From: Neorhizobium galegae
GTDB taxonomy: Bacteria > Pseudomonadota > Alphaproteobacteria > Rhizobiales > Rhizobiaceae
DNA: 64,000 bases
Reading direction: 5' to 3'
NCBI RefSeq assembly: GCF_017877135.1
Contig: NZ_JAGIPH010000001.1
Coordinates: 248,001 to 312,000, forward strand
A model generated the notes under the pieces. It searched no databases and had not been told where the DNA came from. It saw only the letters and a list, made by a program, of their open reading frames with translations. A program made the position numbers and the translations under genes. Position 1 is the first letter of the stretch; each line of letters opens with the position of its first letter. Positions 1 to 9,028 of this stretch are shown piece after piece.

Positions 1-1
1 C

Positions 2-469
2 GACGCCTTCGATGCGCAGTCCTTCGACCGCCACTTTGCCATCCATGTACGGGCGCCCTCCATCCTGTCGGCGGCGCTGCTGCGCCAGTTGCCGGAGGCG
101 GCGAACGCCCTCATCGTCAACATCATCGACCAGCGGGTGTGGAAGCTCACGCCGCAATTCTATTCCTATACGCTTTCCAAGACGGCGCTCTGGACGGCCA
201 CGCAGACGCTGGCGCAGGCCTATGCGCCGCGCGTGCGCGTCAACGCCATCGGCCCCGGCCCCTCCTTCCGCAGCGCCCGTCAGGCGCCCGAGGATTTCCA
301 GCGGCAGATCGATGCGCTGCCGCTGAAACGCGGTCCCGGCCCCGATGAATTCGGCCGCACGATCCGATTTCTTTTTGACACTCCGTCCATCACGGGCCAA
401 ATGATAGCCTTGGACGGAGGCCAGCACCTGGCCTGGCAAACGCCGGATGTGGCGGAGATCATTGAATGA
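2..469 (+). CDS. SDR family oxidoreductase (5' end outside window)
   Basis: This is the C-terminal part of a short-chain dehydrogenase/reductase. The reading frame is open from base 2, so the N-terminal NAD(P)-binding half lies outside the window. The catalytic YxxxK motif is visible as YTLSK, followed by RVNAIGPGP, the usual SDR segment after the active site, and a C-terminal [14 protein letters not shown] stretch typical of the FabG-like branch. The stop overlaps the uvrC start (ATGA), so the two are probably translationally coupled. The substrate cannot be deduced. Confidence 0.85.
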   Translation, partial: DAFDAQSFDRHFAIHVRAPSILSAALLRQLPEAANALIVNIIDQRVWKLTPQFYSYTLSKTALWTATQTLAQAYAPRVRVNAIGPGPSFRSARQAPEDFQRQIDALPLKRGPGPDEFGRTIRFLFDTPSITGQMIALDGGQHLAWQTPDVAEIIE

Positions 470-2517
470 ATGGAACGAAACTGCCTGACGGTGGCGTTCT
501 TTACGACGAAACGGACGAGGATGACGACGAGGTTGTAGCGGCCCCGGGCGAGGCTGCGCGCATGCTCTCCGGCATCGAATGGCATGCGGGGCTTCGCAAC
601 GAAAGCGGCCTCAAGGGCGCCGATCTGATTGCCGAATTCGTCAAGCACCTGCCGAACGCGCCGGGCGTCTACCGCATGTTCAACGAGGCGGGCGACGTGC
701 TCTACGTGGGCAAGGCCCGCAGCCTGAAGAAGCGCGTGACGAATTATGCGCAAGGGCGCGTGCATTCCAACCGTCTGACCAAGATGGTGCGCGAGACCGT
801 GCAGATGGAGTTCGTCACCACCCGCACCGAGACGGAAGCGCTGCTGCTCGAGGCGAACCTCATCAAGCGCCTGCGCCCGCGCTACAACGTGCTTCTGCGC
901 GACGACAAGAGCTTTCCCTATATCATGCTGACCGGCGACCATCGGGCGCCGGCCATCTACAAGCATCGCGGCGCGCGTGCCCGCAAGGGCGATTATTTCG
1001 GCCCCTTTGCCTCGGCAAGCGCCGTCGGGCGCACCATCAACTCGCTGCAGCGCGCCTTCCTGTTGCGCACCTGCACCGACAGCGTCTTCGAGGCCCGCAC
1101 GCGGCCCTGCCTGCTCTACCAGATCAAGCGCTGTTCCGGCCCCTGCACCCACGAGATCTCGGATGCGGACTATGGCGAGCTGGTCAACGAGGCCAAGGAC
1201 TTTCTCTCCGGCCGCAGCCAGGCGGTTAAGGCAACGATTGCCCGCCAGATGACGGAAGCCTCCGACGACATGGATTTCGAGCGCGCCGCCGTCTACCGCG
1301 ACCGGCTGTCAGCGCTGTCGCATGTGCAGAGCCACCAGGGCATCAATCCGGCGGGCGTAGAGGAAGCCGACGTGTTTGCCATCCATCACGAGGGCGGGCT
1401 CACCTGCATCCAGGTGTTCTTCTTCCGCGCCGGGCAGAACTGGGGCAACCAGGCTTATTTTCCGAAGGCGGATCCGCAGCTCACCGGATCGGAAGTGCTG
1501 AACGCCTTCCTCGCGCAGTTTTATGACGACAAGCCGGCGCCGCGCCAGATCCTTCTGTCCGAAACGGTCGAGGAACAGGACCTGCTGAGCCTTGCGCTGT
1601 CGGAAAAATCGACCGGCAAGATCACCATCCAGGTGCCGCAGCGCGGCGAGAAGAAGGATCTGACCGACCATGTCCTGGCCAATGCCCGCGAGGCGCATGG
1701 CCGGAAGCTGGCCGAAACGGCCTCGCAGGAGCGGCTGCTGAAAGGCTTTGCCGAGACCTTCGGCCTCGCTTACGTGCCGCGCCGCATCGAGATCTACGAC
1801 AACTCCCACATCATGGGCACCAATGCGGTGGGCGGCATGGTGGTGGCGGGGCCGGAAGGGTTCGTGAAGGGCCAGTATCGCAAGTTCAACATCAAATCGA
1901 CCGACATCACCCCCGGCGACGATTTTGGCATGATGCGCGAGGTGATGACGCGGCGCTTTTCGCGCCTCCTGAAGGAGGAAGGCCTGCCGGACCGCAGCGC
2001 CGCCGCCACGCAGACGGCGGACGGGCCGGACGAGGTGATCGACAGCGGCTTTCCCGCCTGGCCGGATGTCATCCTCATCGACGGCGGACAGGGCCAGATG
2101 TCGGCGGTTCGCAAAATCCTGGACGACCTCGGCATCCGTGACGTGGTGACCGCTATCGGCGTTGCCAAGGGTGTTGATCGCGATGCCGGGCGCGAGCGAT
2201 TCTTTGCCGACGGCCGCAGTGATTTTTCGCTGCCGCCGCGCGATCCCGTTCTCTACTTCGTCCAGCGCATGCGCGACGAGGCGCACCGCTTTGCCATCGG
2301 CTCGCACCGGGCGCGGCGCAAGAAGGAGATGGTCAAAAATCCGCTGGACGAGATTTCCGGCATTGGCCCCGGCCGCAAGCGGGCGCTTCTGCAACATTTC
2401 GGCACCGCCAAGGCCGTGTCGCGTGCCGGCATCTCCGACCTCATGGCAGTGGAAGGGATTTCCGAAACGGTGGCCAAACAGGTCTACAACCACTTCCATG
2501 AAAACCGTACCGGCTGA
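466..2517 (+). CDS. uvrC: UvrABC system protein C (excinuclease subunit)
   Basis: UvrC makes both incisions around bulky DNA lesions once UvrA and UvrB have located them. The 683-aa product has a rhizobial-type acidic N-terminal extension of about 60 residues. It then shows a GIY-YIG nuclease domain (about 65-145, GVYRMFNE then LYVGKA), a UVR motif for UvrB contact (about 252-285), the RNase H-like second nuclease (EIYDNSH and LIDGGQGQ), and two C-terminal helix-hairpin-helix motifs ([25 protein letters not shown]). It is longer than the roughly 610-aa E. coli enzyme because of the N-terminal tail. The ATG overlaps the upstream SDR stop; a second ATG four bases downstream is in another frame. 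Confidence 0.98.
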   Translation: MNGTKLPDGGVLYDETDEDDDEVVAAPGEAARMLSGIEWHAGLRNESGLKGADLIAEFVKHLPNAPGVYRMFNEAGDVLYVGKARSLKKRVTNYAQGRVHSNRLTKMVRETVQMEFVTTRTETEALLLEANLIKRLRPRYNVLLRDDKSFPYIMLTGDHRAPAIYKHRGARARKGDYFGPFASASAVGRTINSLQRAFLLRTCTDSVFEARTRPCLLYQIKRCSGPCTHEISDADYGELVNEAKDFLSGRSQAVKATIARQMTEASDDMDFERAAVYRDRLSALSHVQSHQGINPAGVEEADVFAIHHEGGLTCIQVFFFRAGQNWGNQAYFPKADPQLTGSEVLNAFLAQFYDDKPAPRQILLSETVEEQDLLSLALSEKSTGKITIQVPQRGEKKDLTDHVLANAREAHGRKLAETASQERLLKGFAETFGLAYVPRRIEIYDNSHIMGTNAVGGMVVAGPEGFVKGQYRKFNIKSTDITPGDDFGMMREVMTRRFSRLLKEEGLPDRSAAATQTADGPDEVIDSGFPAWPDVILIDGGQGQMSAVRKILDDLGIRDVVTAIGVAKGVDRDAGRERFFADGRSDFSLPPRDPVLYFVQRMRDEAHRFAIGSHRARRKKEMVKNPLDEISGIGPGRKRALLQHFGTAKAVSRAGISDLMAVEGISETVAKQVYNHFHENRTG

Positions 2518-2607
2518 GGATGCAAAGCCGCCACATTTCACACCGAGGGTGTTGACGCCTCGTCTCTGGCGTATCACTTAACAGCACATATCAGGGTAAG
2601 GTCCGTC

Positions 2608-3195
2608 ATGGCTTCGCGCGCATACAACATTCCCAATCTTCTGACCTATGCGCGCATCCTGGCGGTTCCGCTGATCGTGGTCTGCTTTTTCATCGAAGGC
2701 CGGCTGGAAAGCTCGGATTTTGCCCGCTGGACGGGGCTTGCCATCTTCGCGGTCGCCTCGATTACCGATTATCTCGACGGTTATCTGGCCCGCATCTGGA
2801 ACCAGACATCGAATATCGGACGCATGCTCGATCCGATCGCCGACAAGCTGCTGGTCGCCTCGGTGCTGCTGCTGATGGCCGCCGACGGCACGATTGCCGG
2901 CTGGTCGCTCTGGGCGGCGATCACGATTCTCTGCCGCGAAATCCTCGTTTCGGGCCTGCGCGAATATCTGGCGGCGCTGAAGGTGGCGGTGCCGGTGACG
3001 CGGATTGCCAAGTGGAAAACCGCCATCCAGATGGTGGCGATCGCCTTTCTGCTGGCCGGTCCCGCCGGCGACAAGTTCGGCTTTTACACCACCGCCACCG
3101 GCATCACCCTGCTGTGGCTTGCCGCAATCCTGACGATCTACACCGGATATGATTACTTCAAGGCCGGCCTCAAGCATGTGGTGGACGAAGAATGA
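2608..3195 (+). CDS. pgsA: CDP-diacylglycerol-glycerol-3-phosphate 3-phosphatidyltransferase
   Basis: This inner-membrane enzyme makes phosphatidylglycerophosphate, the committed step to phosphatidylglycerol and cardiolipin. The 195-aa product carries the complete CDP-alcohol phosphotransferase signature: D54 and D57-G58, A61-R62, G71, D75 and D79 (DYLDGYLAR then GRMLDPIADK). Several hydrophobic segments flank this motif. It lies 90 bp after uvrC, and its stop overlaps the moaD start (ATGA), so it is probably cotranscribed with the molybdopterin synthase genes. The association with moaD/moaE is positional rather than metabolic. Confidence 0.97.
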   Translation: MASRAYNIPNLLTYARILAVPLIVVCFFIEGRLESSDFARWTGLAIFAVASITDYLDGYLARIWNQTSNIGRMLDPIADKLLVASVLLLMAADGTIAGWSLWAAITILCREILVSGLREYLAALKVAVPVTRIAKWKTAIQMVAIAFLLAGPAGDKFGFYTTATGITLLWLAAILTIYTGYDYFKAGLKHVVDEE

Positions 3196-3449
3196 AGGTT
3201 CGCATCGTCTATTTCGCCTGGGTGCGCGAGCGCATCGACAAGCCGGAGGAAGAACTGGACCTGCCGGAGACGGTGGTGACGGCGGGCGACCTTCTGCTTC
3301 ATCTGAAGACGCTGGGTGATGGCTACGAGGCGGCGCTGCAATATCCCGACGTTATCCGCGTTGCCGTCAACCAGGAGCATGTCGACCACGACGAGCCGAT
3401 TGCCGGCGCCCGCGAAATCGGCATCTTTCCACCGATGACGGGCGGATGA
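3192..3449 (+). CDS. moaD: Molybdopterin synthase sulfur-carrier subunit MoaD
   Basis: MoaD is a ubiquitin-fold sulfur carrier that donates sulfur to precursor Z within the MoaD2-MoaE2 synthase. The 85-aa protein ends in the required diglycine (FPPMTGG), which is adenylated and thiocarboxylated by MoeB-type enzymes. The middle shows VAVNQEHVDHDEPI, the typical MoaD strand before the C-terminal tail. The start overlaps the pgsA stop. moaE follows after 58 bp. Confidence 0.96.
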   Translation: MKVRIVYFAWVRERIDKPEEELDLPETVVTAGDLLLHLKTLGDGYEAALQYPDVIRVAVNQEHVDHDEPIAGAREIGIFPPMTGG

Positions 3450-3507
3450 GGCCGCAAGACGCATCGCACAGAACGGCCTATCGCCGCACAACGCTGAGGC
3501 ATTGTCC

Positions 3508-3972
3508 ATGACGACCCCGATCATCCATGTCCAGCGCGAGGATTTCGACCTGCAGACGGAAATCGACCGACTGACGGCCGGGCGCATGGATATCGGCGCG
3601 GTCGTCACCTTCAGCGGCCTCTGCCGCGATGAAGGCGGCAGTCTCGACGCGCTGGAACTGGAACATTATCCCGGCATGGCAGAGGCCGAAATGCGCCGGA
3701 TCGGAGCGCTTGCGATCGAGCGTTTTTCGCTCATGGGCATGACCGCCATCCACCGCTACGGCAAGATTCTGCCGGGCGAAAACATCGTTCTCGTCATCGC
3801 CTGCGCCCCGCACCGGCAGGCCGCCTTCGACGGCGCCAATTTCGTGATGGACTTCCTGAAGACCGCAGCGCCCTTCTGGAAGAAGGAGCATCTGGCAGAC
3901 GGTACCGCCGGCGGCTGGGTCTCGGCCAAGGATGCCGACGATGCGGCGCGCGACAAATGGGCAAAGGGCTAA
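3508..3972 (+). CDS. moaE: Molybdopterin synthase catalytic subunit MoaE
   Basis: MoaE forms the dithiolene of molybdopterin using sulfur from MoaD. The 154-aa protein contains the conserved FSGLCRDE segment, LELEHYPGMAE, HRYGKILPGE, and the lysine-rich FWKKEH active-site region near residue 120. The ATG at 3508 is preferred over an in-frame TTG at 3502 because a GAGG element near 3496 is spaced correctly only for the ATG. It directly follows moaD; together they make a complete synthase. The C-terminus (DADDAARDKW) is short and polar. Confidence 0.96.
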   Translation: MTTPIIHVQREDFDLQTEIDRLTAGRMDIGAVVTFSGLCRDEGGSLDALELEHYPGMAEAEMRRIGALAIERFSLMGMTAIHRYGKILPGENIVLVIACAPHRQAAFDGANFVMDFLKTAAPFWKKEHLADGTAGGWVSAKDADDAARDKWAKG

Positions 3973-3993
3973 GCCCGCTCACACCGGCCTCCC

Positions 3994-4890
3994 TCACACC
4001 GGCCCCCTTTCCCGCCGGCTGATCACCAGCAGCGTTGCAAGAGCCGCCAGCATCGCCGCATCGCGCCAGAGGGCCGGGCCGTATCCGCTCCACAGCGTTT
4101 CGCAAAGGCCGAAGAGGGCGGCACCGGCAGCCGATCGGAGCGGCTGGCTGTGTCCTCCCACAGCGGCGATCAGCACCACTTTCAGGCCAAAGACGAGGCC
4201 GGCGCCAAAATCCATCGTGCCGTAATGGGCCGTCGCCAGAAGCCCGCACAGGGCAGCAAAGAGCGCTGCCAGCCCATAGGCGCCGGTGCAGATGCGGGCC
4301 GACGCCACGCCGCAAAGCTCGGCGGCCAGTGGATCGTCGCAGACCGCACGCCAGTTGCGCCCGAAGCGGCTCACCGCCAGAAACCATCCGCCGCCGGCCA
4401 CCAGCATGACAAGCAGAACACTGTTCAACGCCTGCAGGAGCGTGAGGCTGAGCCGCATGTTCCCCTCGGACCAAAGGATGAGCGGCCCGTTGAGAAAGGG
4501 GGCAAGCCAGAGTTCCCGCGTTCCGGACAACAGACGCGCGCCCTCCATCAGCACCAGGAGCAGGCCGAGCGCGGCAACAGTCAGCGCATTGGGCGACGTC
4601 CGCGACAACGGCGCCACCACCTGCCGTCCGATCAGGACGCCGCTTCCCGTTCCGACGATCACCGCCAGAGCCGCGCCGAGCCCCAGTGCGGCCGGGAATG
4701 TCAGGAACAGCCGGTTCCAGCCCCAATGGGCGCCCAGCAGGAAGACATGACCGGAAAAGGCAAACAGTGCGCCATAGGTAATGTCGGCCCGCTTCGTCAC
4801 GGCAAAGGCAATGGCATAGCCGAAGGCGAGCGCCGCATAGAGGCTGGCGATCGGCAGGGCATTGAGCAGCTGTTGCAGGGCGTAGAGCAT
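3994..4890 (-). CDS. LivH-type branched-chain amino acid ABC transporter permease, apparently orphan
   Basis: This 298-aa integral membrane protein has about eight hydrophobic segments and the LivH-family pattern: a first helix starting LNALPIASLYAALAFGYA, and near the cytoplasmic loop NWRAVCDDPLAAELCG, the permease-ATPase coupling region. LivH proteins pair with LivM, LivG/F and a periplasmic binding protein to import branched-chain amino acids, amides or urea. None of those partners is adjacent here, so either they are elsewhere or this is a relic. The ATG at 4890 is chosen because GGGGAGG lies just upstream; two earlier in-frame codons lack such a site. It is divergent from a CGNR regulator across an inverted repeat. 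Confidence 0.85.
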   Translation of the reverse strand: MLYALQQLLNALPIASLYAALAFGYAIAFAVTKRADITYGALFAFSGHVFLLGAHWGWNRLFLTFPAALGLGAALAVIVGTGSGVLIGRQVVAPLSRTSPNALTVAALGLLLVLMEGARLLSGTRELWLAPFLNGPLILWSEGNMRLSLTLLQALNSVLLVMLVAGGGWFLAVSRFGRNWRAVCDDPLAAELCGVASARICTGAYGLAALFAALCGLLATAHYGTMDFGAGLVFGLKVVLIAAVGGHSQPLRSAAGAALFGLCETLWSGYGPALWRDAAMLAALATLLVISRRERGPV

Positions 4891-4921
4891 GGCACCTCCC
4901 CGTTCGACCGGCCTCATGAAT

Positions 4922-4953
4922 TATAACTAGCAAAACGTCTTTTACCAGTTATA
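4922..4953. promoter_or_regulatory. Imperfect 32-bp inverted repeat, candidate operator
   Basis: The 14-nt arms 4922-4935 and 4940-4953 pair at 12 of 14 positions around the 4-nt spacer CGTC (left arm TATAACTAGCAAAA). The repeat fills most of the 70-bp gap between the lone LivH-type permease and the ABATE/CGNR regulator and ends 7 bp before the regulator's start. It is much more AT-rich than its surroundings. A dimeric regulator bound here could repress both genes. The assignment to the CGNR protein is inference. Confidence 0.6.
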
Positions 4954-4960
4954 TTACCCT

Positions 4961-5509
4961 ATGAGCTTTTCCTGGACCCCTCACCGTTTTGCCGGCGGCG
5001 CACTGGCACTCGATGTCGCCAACAGCGTGATCCTGCGTTTTGACCCTGCCCGCAGCATCGACCGTTTCGCGGAGCCGGCGCAGTTCCAAGCCTTTCCACA
5101 GGCCGCGCGGGAATTCTGCGCCGAACGGGCGCTGTTCGGCGACGTGAAGCCGATCGATCCGGCAAGCAGCGAAACCTTCCTGGCGTTTCGCGAGGCCATC
5201 GACCGTCATTTCCGCGCCGACGTGCTCGGGGCGCCGCAGGTGCCGCTCCTCGCCGATCTTCTGGAGTGTGGCGCCCGCCTGCTGCGGCAGAACCCGGATC
5301 CGCTCGGGCTGGAATCGGCCACAGTGCATTCGGCGCTGCGGCTGCTTTCCCTGCCGCAGAAGGATCGGCTGAAGATCTGCGGCCATTGCGGCTGGCTGTT
5401 TGTCGACCACTCGAAGAACCGGAGCCGCTTCTGGTGCGACATGACCGTCTGCGGCAACCGCGCCAAGGCCGCCCGCCATTATCGTCGCCAAAAGGGGGAA
5501 CCGGAATGA
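4961..5509 (+). CDS. ABATE / CGNR zinc-finger family regulator
   Basis: The 182-aa protein begins with an ABATE-type domain (FAGGALALDVANSV) and ends with a CGNR zinc finger using C140, C143, C159 and C164, followed by the basic RAKAARHYRR tail. Proteins with this architecture are predicted stress-induced or transcriptional regulators; the CGNR segment resembles a DNA- or RNA-binding treble-clef finger. It sits divergent from a LivH-type permease and overlaps the next lipoprotein gene by ATGA. It may control one or both neighbours through the inverted repeat at 4922-4953. No ligand is known from sequence. Confidence 0.88.
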   Translation: MSFSWTPHRFAGGALALDVANSVILRFDPARSIDRFAEPAQFQAFPQAAREFCAERALFGDVKPIDPASSETFLAFREAIDRHFRADVLGAPQVPLLADLLECGARLLRQNPDPLGLESATVHSALRLLSLPQKDRLKICGHCGWLFVDHSKNRSRFWCDMTVCGNRAKAARHYRRQKGEPE

Positions 5510-6003
5510 ACAAGAGGATGACCGTGGCTGCTCTCAGCCTGCTGATGCTTGGCGGCTGCCAGCGCGAGGTGGAAAAACTGGCCGAATTTTCCGGCCACAT
5601 CTTCGTCTTCAACTACCGACTGTCGAAGGCCAATTACGTGGTGACGCTACGCCCGACAGGCCCGCTTCCGCAGGGAGGCGTGGCGATTGCCCGGTTCGAC
5701 AATCCGCGCGGTGGGGCGGCCCTGGAGACACGCCAGACGCTTTACCCGGCCATGGAAAAGATCGTGCTCGAAAGCCCGGATGTGCAATGCGTGCGCGAGG
5801 GCCGCTCCTACGGCGTGCACATCGAGCTTGCCGACGGCAGCGGCAAGGTGTTGCAGCAGATGGACACGAAGGTTCTCGCCACCATCGACCAGAGCATCCT
5901 GCCGGCCCATTCCATCGTGGTCGGCCCGGCCTATGACATGAACCCGAACGTGTTCAAGGCCGGTGGCGTGATGGACCTTTCACCGGTTGAGTGCCCCTCA
6001 TAA
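5506..6003 (+). CDS. Hypothetical lipoprotein
   Basis: The 165-aa protein has a short basic N-terminus, a hydrophobic stretch and a lipobox ending MLGGC at about residue 18, so it is probably a lipid-anchored envelope protein. The mature part contains no domain I recognise; it looks beta-rich, with VVTLRPTGPLPQGGVAIARF and a single further cysteine in PDVQCVREG. The start ATG overlaps the stop of the CGNR regulator gene, suggesting cotranscription. Function is unknown. Confidence 0.8.
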   Translation: MNKRMTVAALSLLMLGGCQREVEKLAEFSGHIFVFNYRLSKANYVVTLRPTGPLPQGGVAIARFDNPRGGAALETRQTLYPAMEKIVLESPDVQCVREGRSYGVHIELADGSGKVLQQMDTKVLATIDQSILPAHSIVVGPAYDMNPNVFKAGGVMDLSPVECPS

Positions 6004-6067
6004 GCTGTTTCACGACGCCCCGGCGCGGTGTTACGATGGAGCGGCAAACCGCATTTGAGGAGGCATC

Positions 6068-6952
6068 ATGCTGCGTGGCCTTTCCGCCTTCCCCCCGACA
6101 CCGACCGACACAAACGGCACCGTTGACGCGCAGGCGCTGGCGCGGCTGATCGAACGCCTGACCGCGGCAGGCGTCGATTCCATCGGCCTTCTCGGCAGCA
6201 CCGGCGGCTATGCCTATCTGTCGCGACCGGAGCGTCGCCGAGCGGTGGAGATTGCCGCCGAGACGCTTCAGCGTCGCACGCCGCTCATCGTCGGCATCGG
6301 CGCGCTTCGCACCGACGAGGCGCTGGCGCTGGCGCGCGATGCGGCAGAGGCCGGCGCAGATGGGCTTCTGCTGGCGCCTGTCTCCTATACGCCACTCACC
6401 GAGGACGAGGTGTTTGCGCATTTTTCCGCAGTCGCCGAAGCGACCGACCTGCCGCTCGTCATCTACAACAATCCCACTACAACGAAATTCACCTTCACCC
6501 CGGACCTCATCATCCGGCTGGCGGCCCTGCCGAGTATTGCCGGCGTGAAAATGCCGTTGCCGGTCGATGTGAGTTTCGAGGCGGAGATGGCGGTGCTGCG
6601 GGCGCGCCTGCCGAGCGGCTTTCCGATCGGCTATAGCGGCGACTGGGGTGCGGCAGAGGCACTGCTGTCCGGCGCCGATGCCTGGTACAGCGTGGTCGCC
6701 GGACTTCTGCCCGCACAAGCACTGGCGCTCACTCGAGCAGCACAGGCCGGCGATACGGCTGAGGCGCACCGGCTGAACGACAGCTTCCAGCCGCTTTGGA
6801 CCCTGTTTCGCCAGTTCGGCAGTTTTCGGGTGATGTATGCGATCGCCGCCGAACTTAACCTGTTCCAAGCCGCCCCGCACCGGCCGGTCATGCCGATCCC
6901 GGCAGAGGCGATGCCGCGGGTGGTCGAGGCGCTCTCGGCCCTTAATGCCTGA
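6068..6952 (+). CDS. DapA-family (dihydrodipicolinate synthase/N-acetylneuraminate lyase) aldolase
   Basis: This 294-aa TIM-barrel class I aldolase shows the GSTGGY motif near residue 43 (GTTGE in DapA), the catalytic tyrosine in IYNNPTT, and the Schiff-base lysine in GVKMPLP. The family condenses or cleaves pyruvate with an aldehyde. The departure from GTTGES and the absence of lysine-pathway genes nearby argue against it being the housekeeping DapA; a KDG-aldolase-like or other catabolic role is more likely. A GAGGAGG-like site precedes the ATG. It stands alone, 64 bp after the lipoprotein gene. Confidence 0.88.
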   Translation: MLRGLSAFPPTPTDTNGTVDAQALARLIERLTAAGVDSIGLLGSTGGYAYLSRPERRRAVEIAAETLQRRTPLIVGIGALRTDEALALARDAAEAGADGLLLAPVSYTPLTEDEVFAHFSAVAEATDLPLVIYNNPTTTKFTFTPDLIIRLAALPSIAGVKMPLPVDVSFEAEMAVLRARLPSGFPIGYSGDWGAAEALLSGADAWYSVVAGLLPAQALALTRAAQAGDTAEAHRLNDSFQPLWTLFRQFGSFRVMYAIAAELNLFQAAPHRPVMPIPAEAMPRVVEALSALNA

Positions 6953-7017
6953 CAGTTTTGCAGGAGGCGGTGCACCCGCCTCCTACCTTTGCGTCTACTG
7001 GCCAGCAACCGGAGAGC

Positions 7018-8031
7018 TCAAAACCCTTCCAGCACGATCTTGCCGCGTGCCTTGCCGCTTTCGAGGATCGCATGGGCGGCCTTGAGATTGGCGGCATTGA
7101 TCGGCGTCAGCACCTCCGTGACGGTGGTTGCAATGCGGCCGGCATCGATGAGCGCCGAGACCTCGTCGAGGAGCTTGCCCTGCGCGTCCATGTCTGCGGT
7201 CTGGTAGAGCGAGCGGGTAAACATCAGCTCCCAGTGCAGCGAGACGGATTTGCGCTTGAAGGGCGTTGCATCCAGAACGGCCGGATCATCGATCAGACCG
7301 AAGCGGCCCTGCGGTGCGATGAGGTCGGCGATGTCGGCCACATGCAGATGCGTTTCGGTGGTGGAAAACACGAAGGCCGGCGCCCCAAGCCCCAGCGCCT
7401 CGACCTGTGGCGCGAGCGGCTGTGCATGATCGACGACATGATGCGCGCCAAGCTCGCGCACCCAGGCCTGCGTTTCCGGCCGCGATGCGGTGGCAATCAC
7501 CGTCACGTCGGTCAGCGCCCGCAGCAACTGGATGGCGATGGAGCCGACCCCTCCCGCCCCGCCGATGACGAGAATGGCGTTGGCGGCACCCGGCACCGGC
7601 CGGCGCACATCCAATCGCTCGAACAGTATTTCCCAGGCGGTAATGGCCGTCAGCGGCAGGGCGGCCGCCTCTGCGTCCGAAAGTGTCTTGGGCTTGTGGC
7701 CGACCAGCCGCTCATCCACCAGATGAAACTGGCTATTGGCACCCAACCGGTCCAGCGCACCGGCATAGAACACCTGGTCGCCCGGCTTGAAGCGGGTGAC
7801 GGCCTCGCCCGTTTCGACAACCTCGCCGACCGCATCCCAGCCGAGCACCTTCCAGCCATCGGGAGCTGCCGACACGCCGCGGCGGATCTTCGTATCGACG
7901 GGATTGACCGACACGGCGCGCACTTCCACCAGCAGGTCCCGCCCGCTGGCCACCGGCCGTTCCTGTTCGATATCGACAAGGGCCTCCGGCCGATCGAGGG
8001 CTCCTGCGGCCTTATATGCAACTGACTTCAT
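7018..8031 (-). CDS. Zinc-type alcohol dehydrogenase-like / quinone oxidoreductase (MDR family)
   Basis: This 337-aa medium-chain dehydrogenase/reductase has the N-terminal GroES-like fold (SVNPVDTKIRRG, VLGWDAVGEV), the NADPH-binding GGAGGVGSIAIQL, and a C-terminal KIVLEGF. It lacks the catalytic zinc cysteine and histidine set of classical alcohol dehydrogenases, so it probably acts as an NADPH:quinone or enal reductase. It is divergent from an HxlR regulator, an arrangement common for electrophile- or quinone-responsive enzymes in which the regulator controls the dehydrogenase. The minus-strand start is preceded by AAAGGAA. Confidence 0.92.
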   Translation of the reverse strand: MKSVAYKAAGALDRPEALVDIEQERPVASGRDLLVEVRAVSVNPVDTKIRRGVSAAPDGWKVLGWDAVGEVVETGEAVTRFKPGDQVFYAGALDRLGANSQFHLVDERLVGHKPKTLSDAEAAALPLTAITAWEILFERLDVRRPVPGAANAILVIGGAGGVGSIAIQLLRALTDVTVIATASRPETQAWVRELGAHHVVDHAQPLAPQVEALGLGAPAFVFSTTETHLHVADIADLIAPQGRFGLIDDPAVLDATPFKRKSVSLHWELMFTRSLYQTADMDAQGKLLDEVSALIDAGRIATTVTEVLTPINAANLKAAHAILESGKARGKIVLEGF

Positions 8032-8135
8032 CGAATAGTTCCTTTCTAGGCGTTGTATCAGCCCTCATATGTTTCTATGTTTCCAAAAAGCCAATACGTA
8101 CAAAACAAGCCTATAGTGTCGAAAAGGATACCATC

Positions 8136-8519
8136 ATGGCCAAGGCACGCCATTCCCGCTTCGATTGCAGCCCCGGCTGCGCCGTGGAGGCCGCCGTCGG
8201 CCTCATCGACGGCAAATGGAAATCGGTGATCCTCTTTCATCTTCTCTCCGGCACGCTGCGCTTCAACGAGATCCGCCGCATCATCGCCAATGTCACGCCG
8301 CGCATGCTGACCAATCAGCTGCGCGAACTGGAGGAGGATGGGCTGATCATCCGCACCGTCTATGCGCAGGTGCCGCCGAAGGTGGAATACAGCCTGTCGC
8401 CGCTCGGGCGCAGCATGGAGCCGGTGCTGCTGGCGCTGAAGGGATGGGGCGATGCGCATATCGGGCTCTACGGCAAGCCGAAGGGGCATGACCCGCGCGA
8501 GACGGACGTGGCCGCCTGA
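8136..8519 (+). CDS. HxlR family transcriptional regulator
   Basis: The 127-aa winged-helix protein shows the HxlR core: a cysteine near the N-terminus (FDCSPGCAVE), LIDGKWKSVILFHL, LRFNEIRRII, and the recognition-helix region VTPRMLTNQLRELEEDGLI, then PPKVEYSLSPLG. HxlR/YodB proteins bind DNA as dimers and often sense electrophiles through an N-terminal cysteine. The ATG at 8136 has AAAAGGA eight bases upstream. It probably regulates the divergent oxidoreductase. The 104-bp gap holds a TACGTA palindrome at about 8095-8100, but I cannot assign an operator. Confidence 0.92.
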   Translation: MAKARHSRFDCSPGCAVEAAVGLIDGKWKSVILFHLLSGTLRFNEIRRIIANVTPRMLTNQLRELEEDGLIIRTVYAQVPPKVEYSLSPLGRSMEPVLLALKGWGDAHIGLYGKPKGHDPRETDVAA

Positions 8520-8525
8520 AATGCA

Positions 8526-8558
8526 AAACGCCCGCGACAGGCGCTGTCACGGGCGTTT
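8526..8558. terminator. Hairpin terminator between convergent genes
   Basis: The 15-nt arms AAACGCCCGCGACAG and CTGTCACGGGCGTTT (one mismatch) enclose a 3-nt loop. The A-run on one side and T-run on the other allow use on both strands. It lies between the HxlR gene and ndk, which converge. Confidence 0.85.
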
Positions 8559-8605
8559 CGAAAAGCCTGAAGGCGCCAGTCAAACGACGCCTGCGACTGA
8601 CACAA

Positions 8606-9028
8606 TCAGCCGACGATTTCGGTTTCGGCGAACCAGTAGGCGATTTCCTGGGCAGCGGTTTCCGGAGCATCCGAACCGTGAACCGAATTTTCGCCGATGG
8701 ACAGCGCGAAGGTCTTGCGGATGGTGCCTTCGTCAGCGTTGGCCGGGTTGGTGGCGCCCATGATCTCGCGGTTCTTCAGGATGGCGTCTTCGCCTTCGAG
8801 AACCTGAACAATGGTCGGGCCGGACGTCATGCCTTCAACCAGTTCGCCGAAGAACGGGCGTTCCTTGTGAACGGCGTAAAAACCTTCGGCTTCGCGCTTG
8901 CTCATCCAGACGCGCTTGGAGGCGATGACGCGCAGGCCATTGTCTTCGAAGACCTTGGTGATGGCGCCGGTCAGGTTGCGCTTGGTTGCGTCGGGCTTGA
9001 TCATGGAGAAGGTGCGTTCGATCGCCAT
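8606..9028 (-). CDS. ndk: Nucleoside diphosphate kinase
   Basis: Ndk transfers the gamma phosphate from ATP to nucleoside diphosphates through a phosphohistidine. The 140-aa length is standard. The active-site histidine H117 lies in NSVHGSD, with [11 protein letters not shown] at the N-terminus and the nucleotide-binding RPFFGELV and [14 protein letters not shown] segments present. It is monocistronic, convergent with the HxlR gene, and preceded by AAGGA. A 6-bp hairpin (9060-9078) lies just upstream in its probable leader. Confidence 0.98.
   Translation of the reverse strand: MAIERTFSMIKPDATKRNLTGAITKVFEDNGLRVIASKRVWMSKREAEGFYAVHKERPFFGELVEGMTSGPTIVQVLEGEDAILKNREIMGATNPANADEGTIRKTFALSIGENSVHGSDAPETAAQEIAYWFAETEIVG

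Noticed and set aside
280..1152. Long minus-strand frame opposite uvrC
   Set aside because: The translation is low-information and overlaps the well-supported UvrC GIY-YIG region.
4150..4926. 258-codon plus-strand frame opposite the LivH-like gene
   Set aside because: Its composition is Arg/Gln/His-rich and meaningless; the minus-strand permease has membrane helices and a strong ribosome-binding site.
6958..8025. 355-codon plus-strand frame opposite the oxidoreductase
   Set aside because: It is a shadow; the minus strand has the full MDR fold and GGAGGVGS nucleotide-binding motif.
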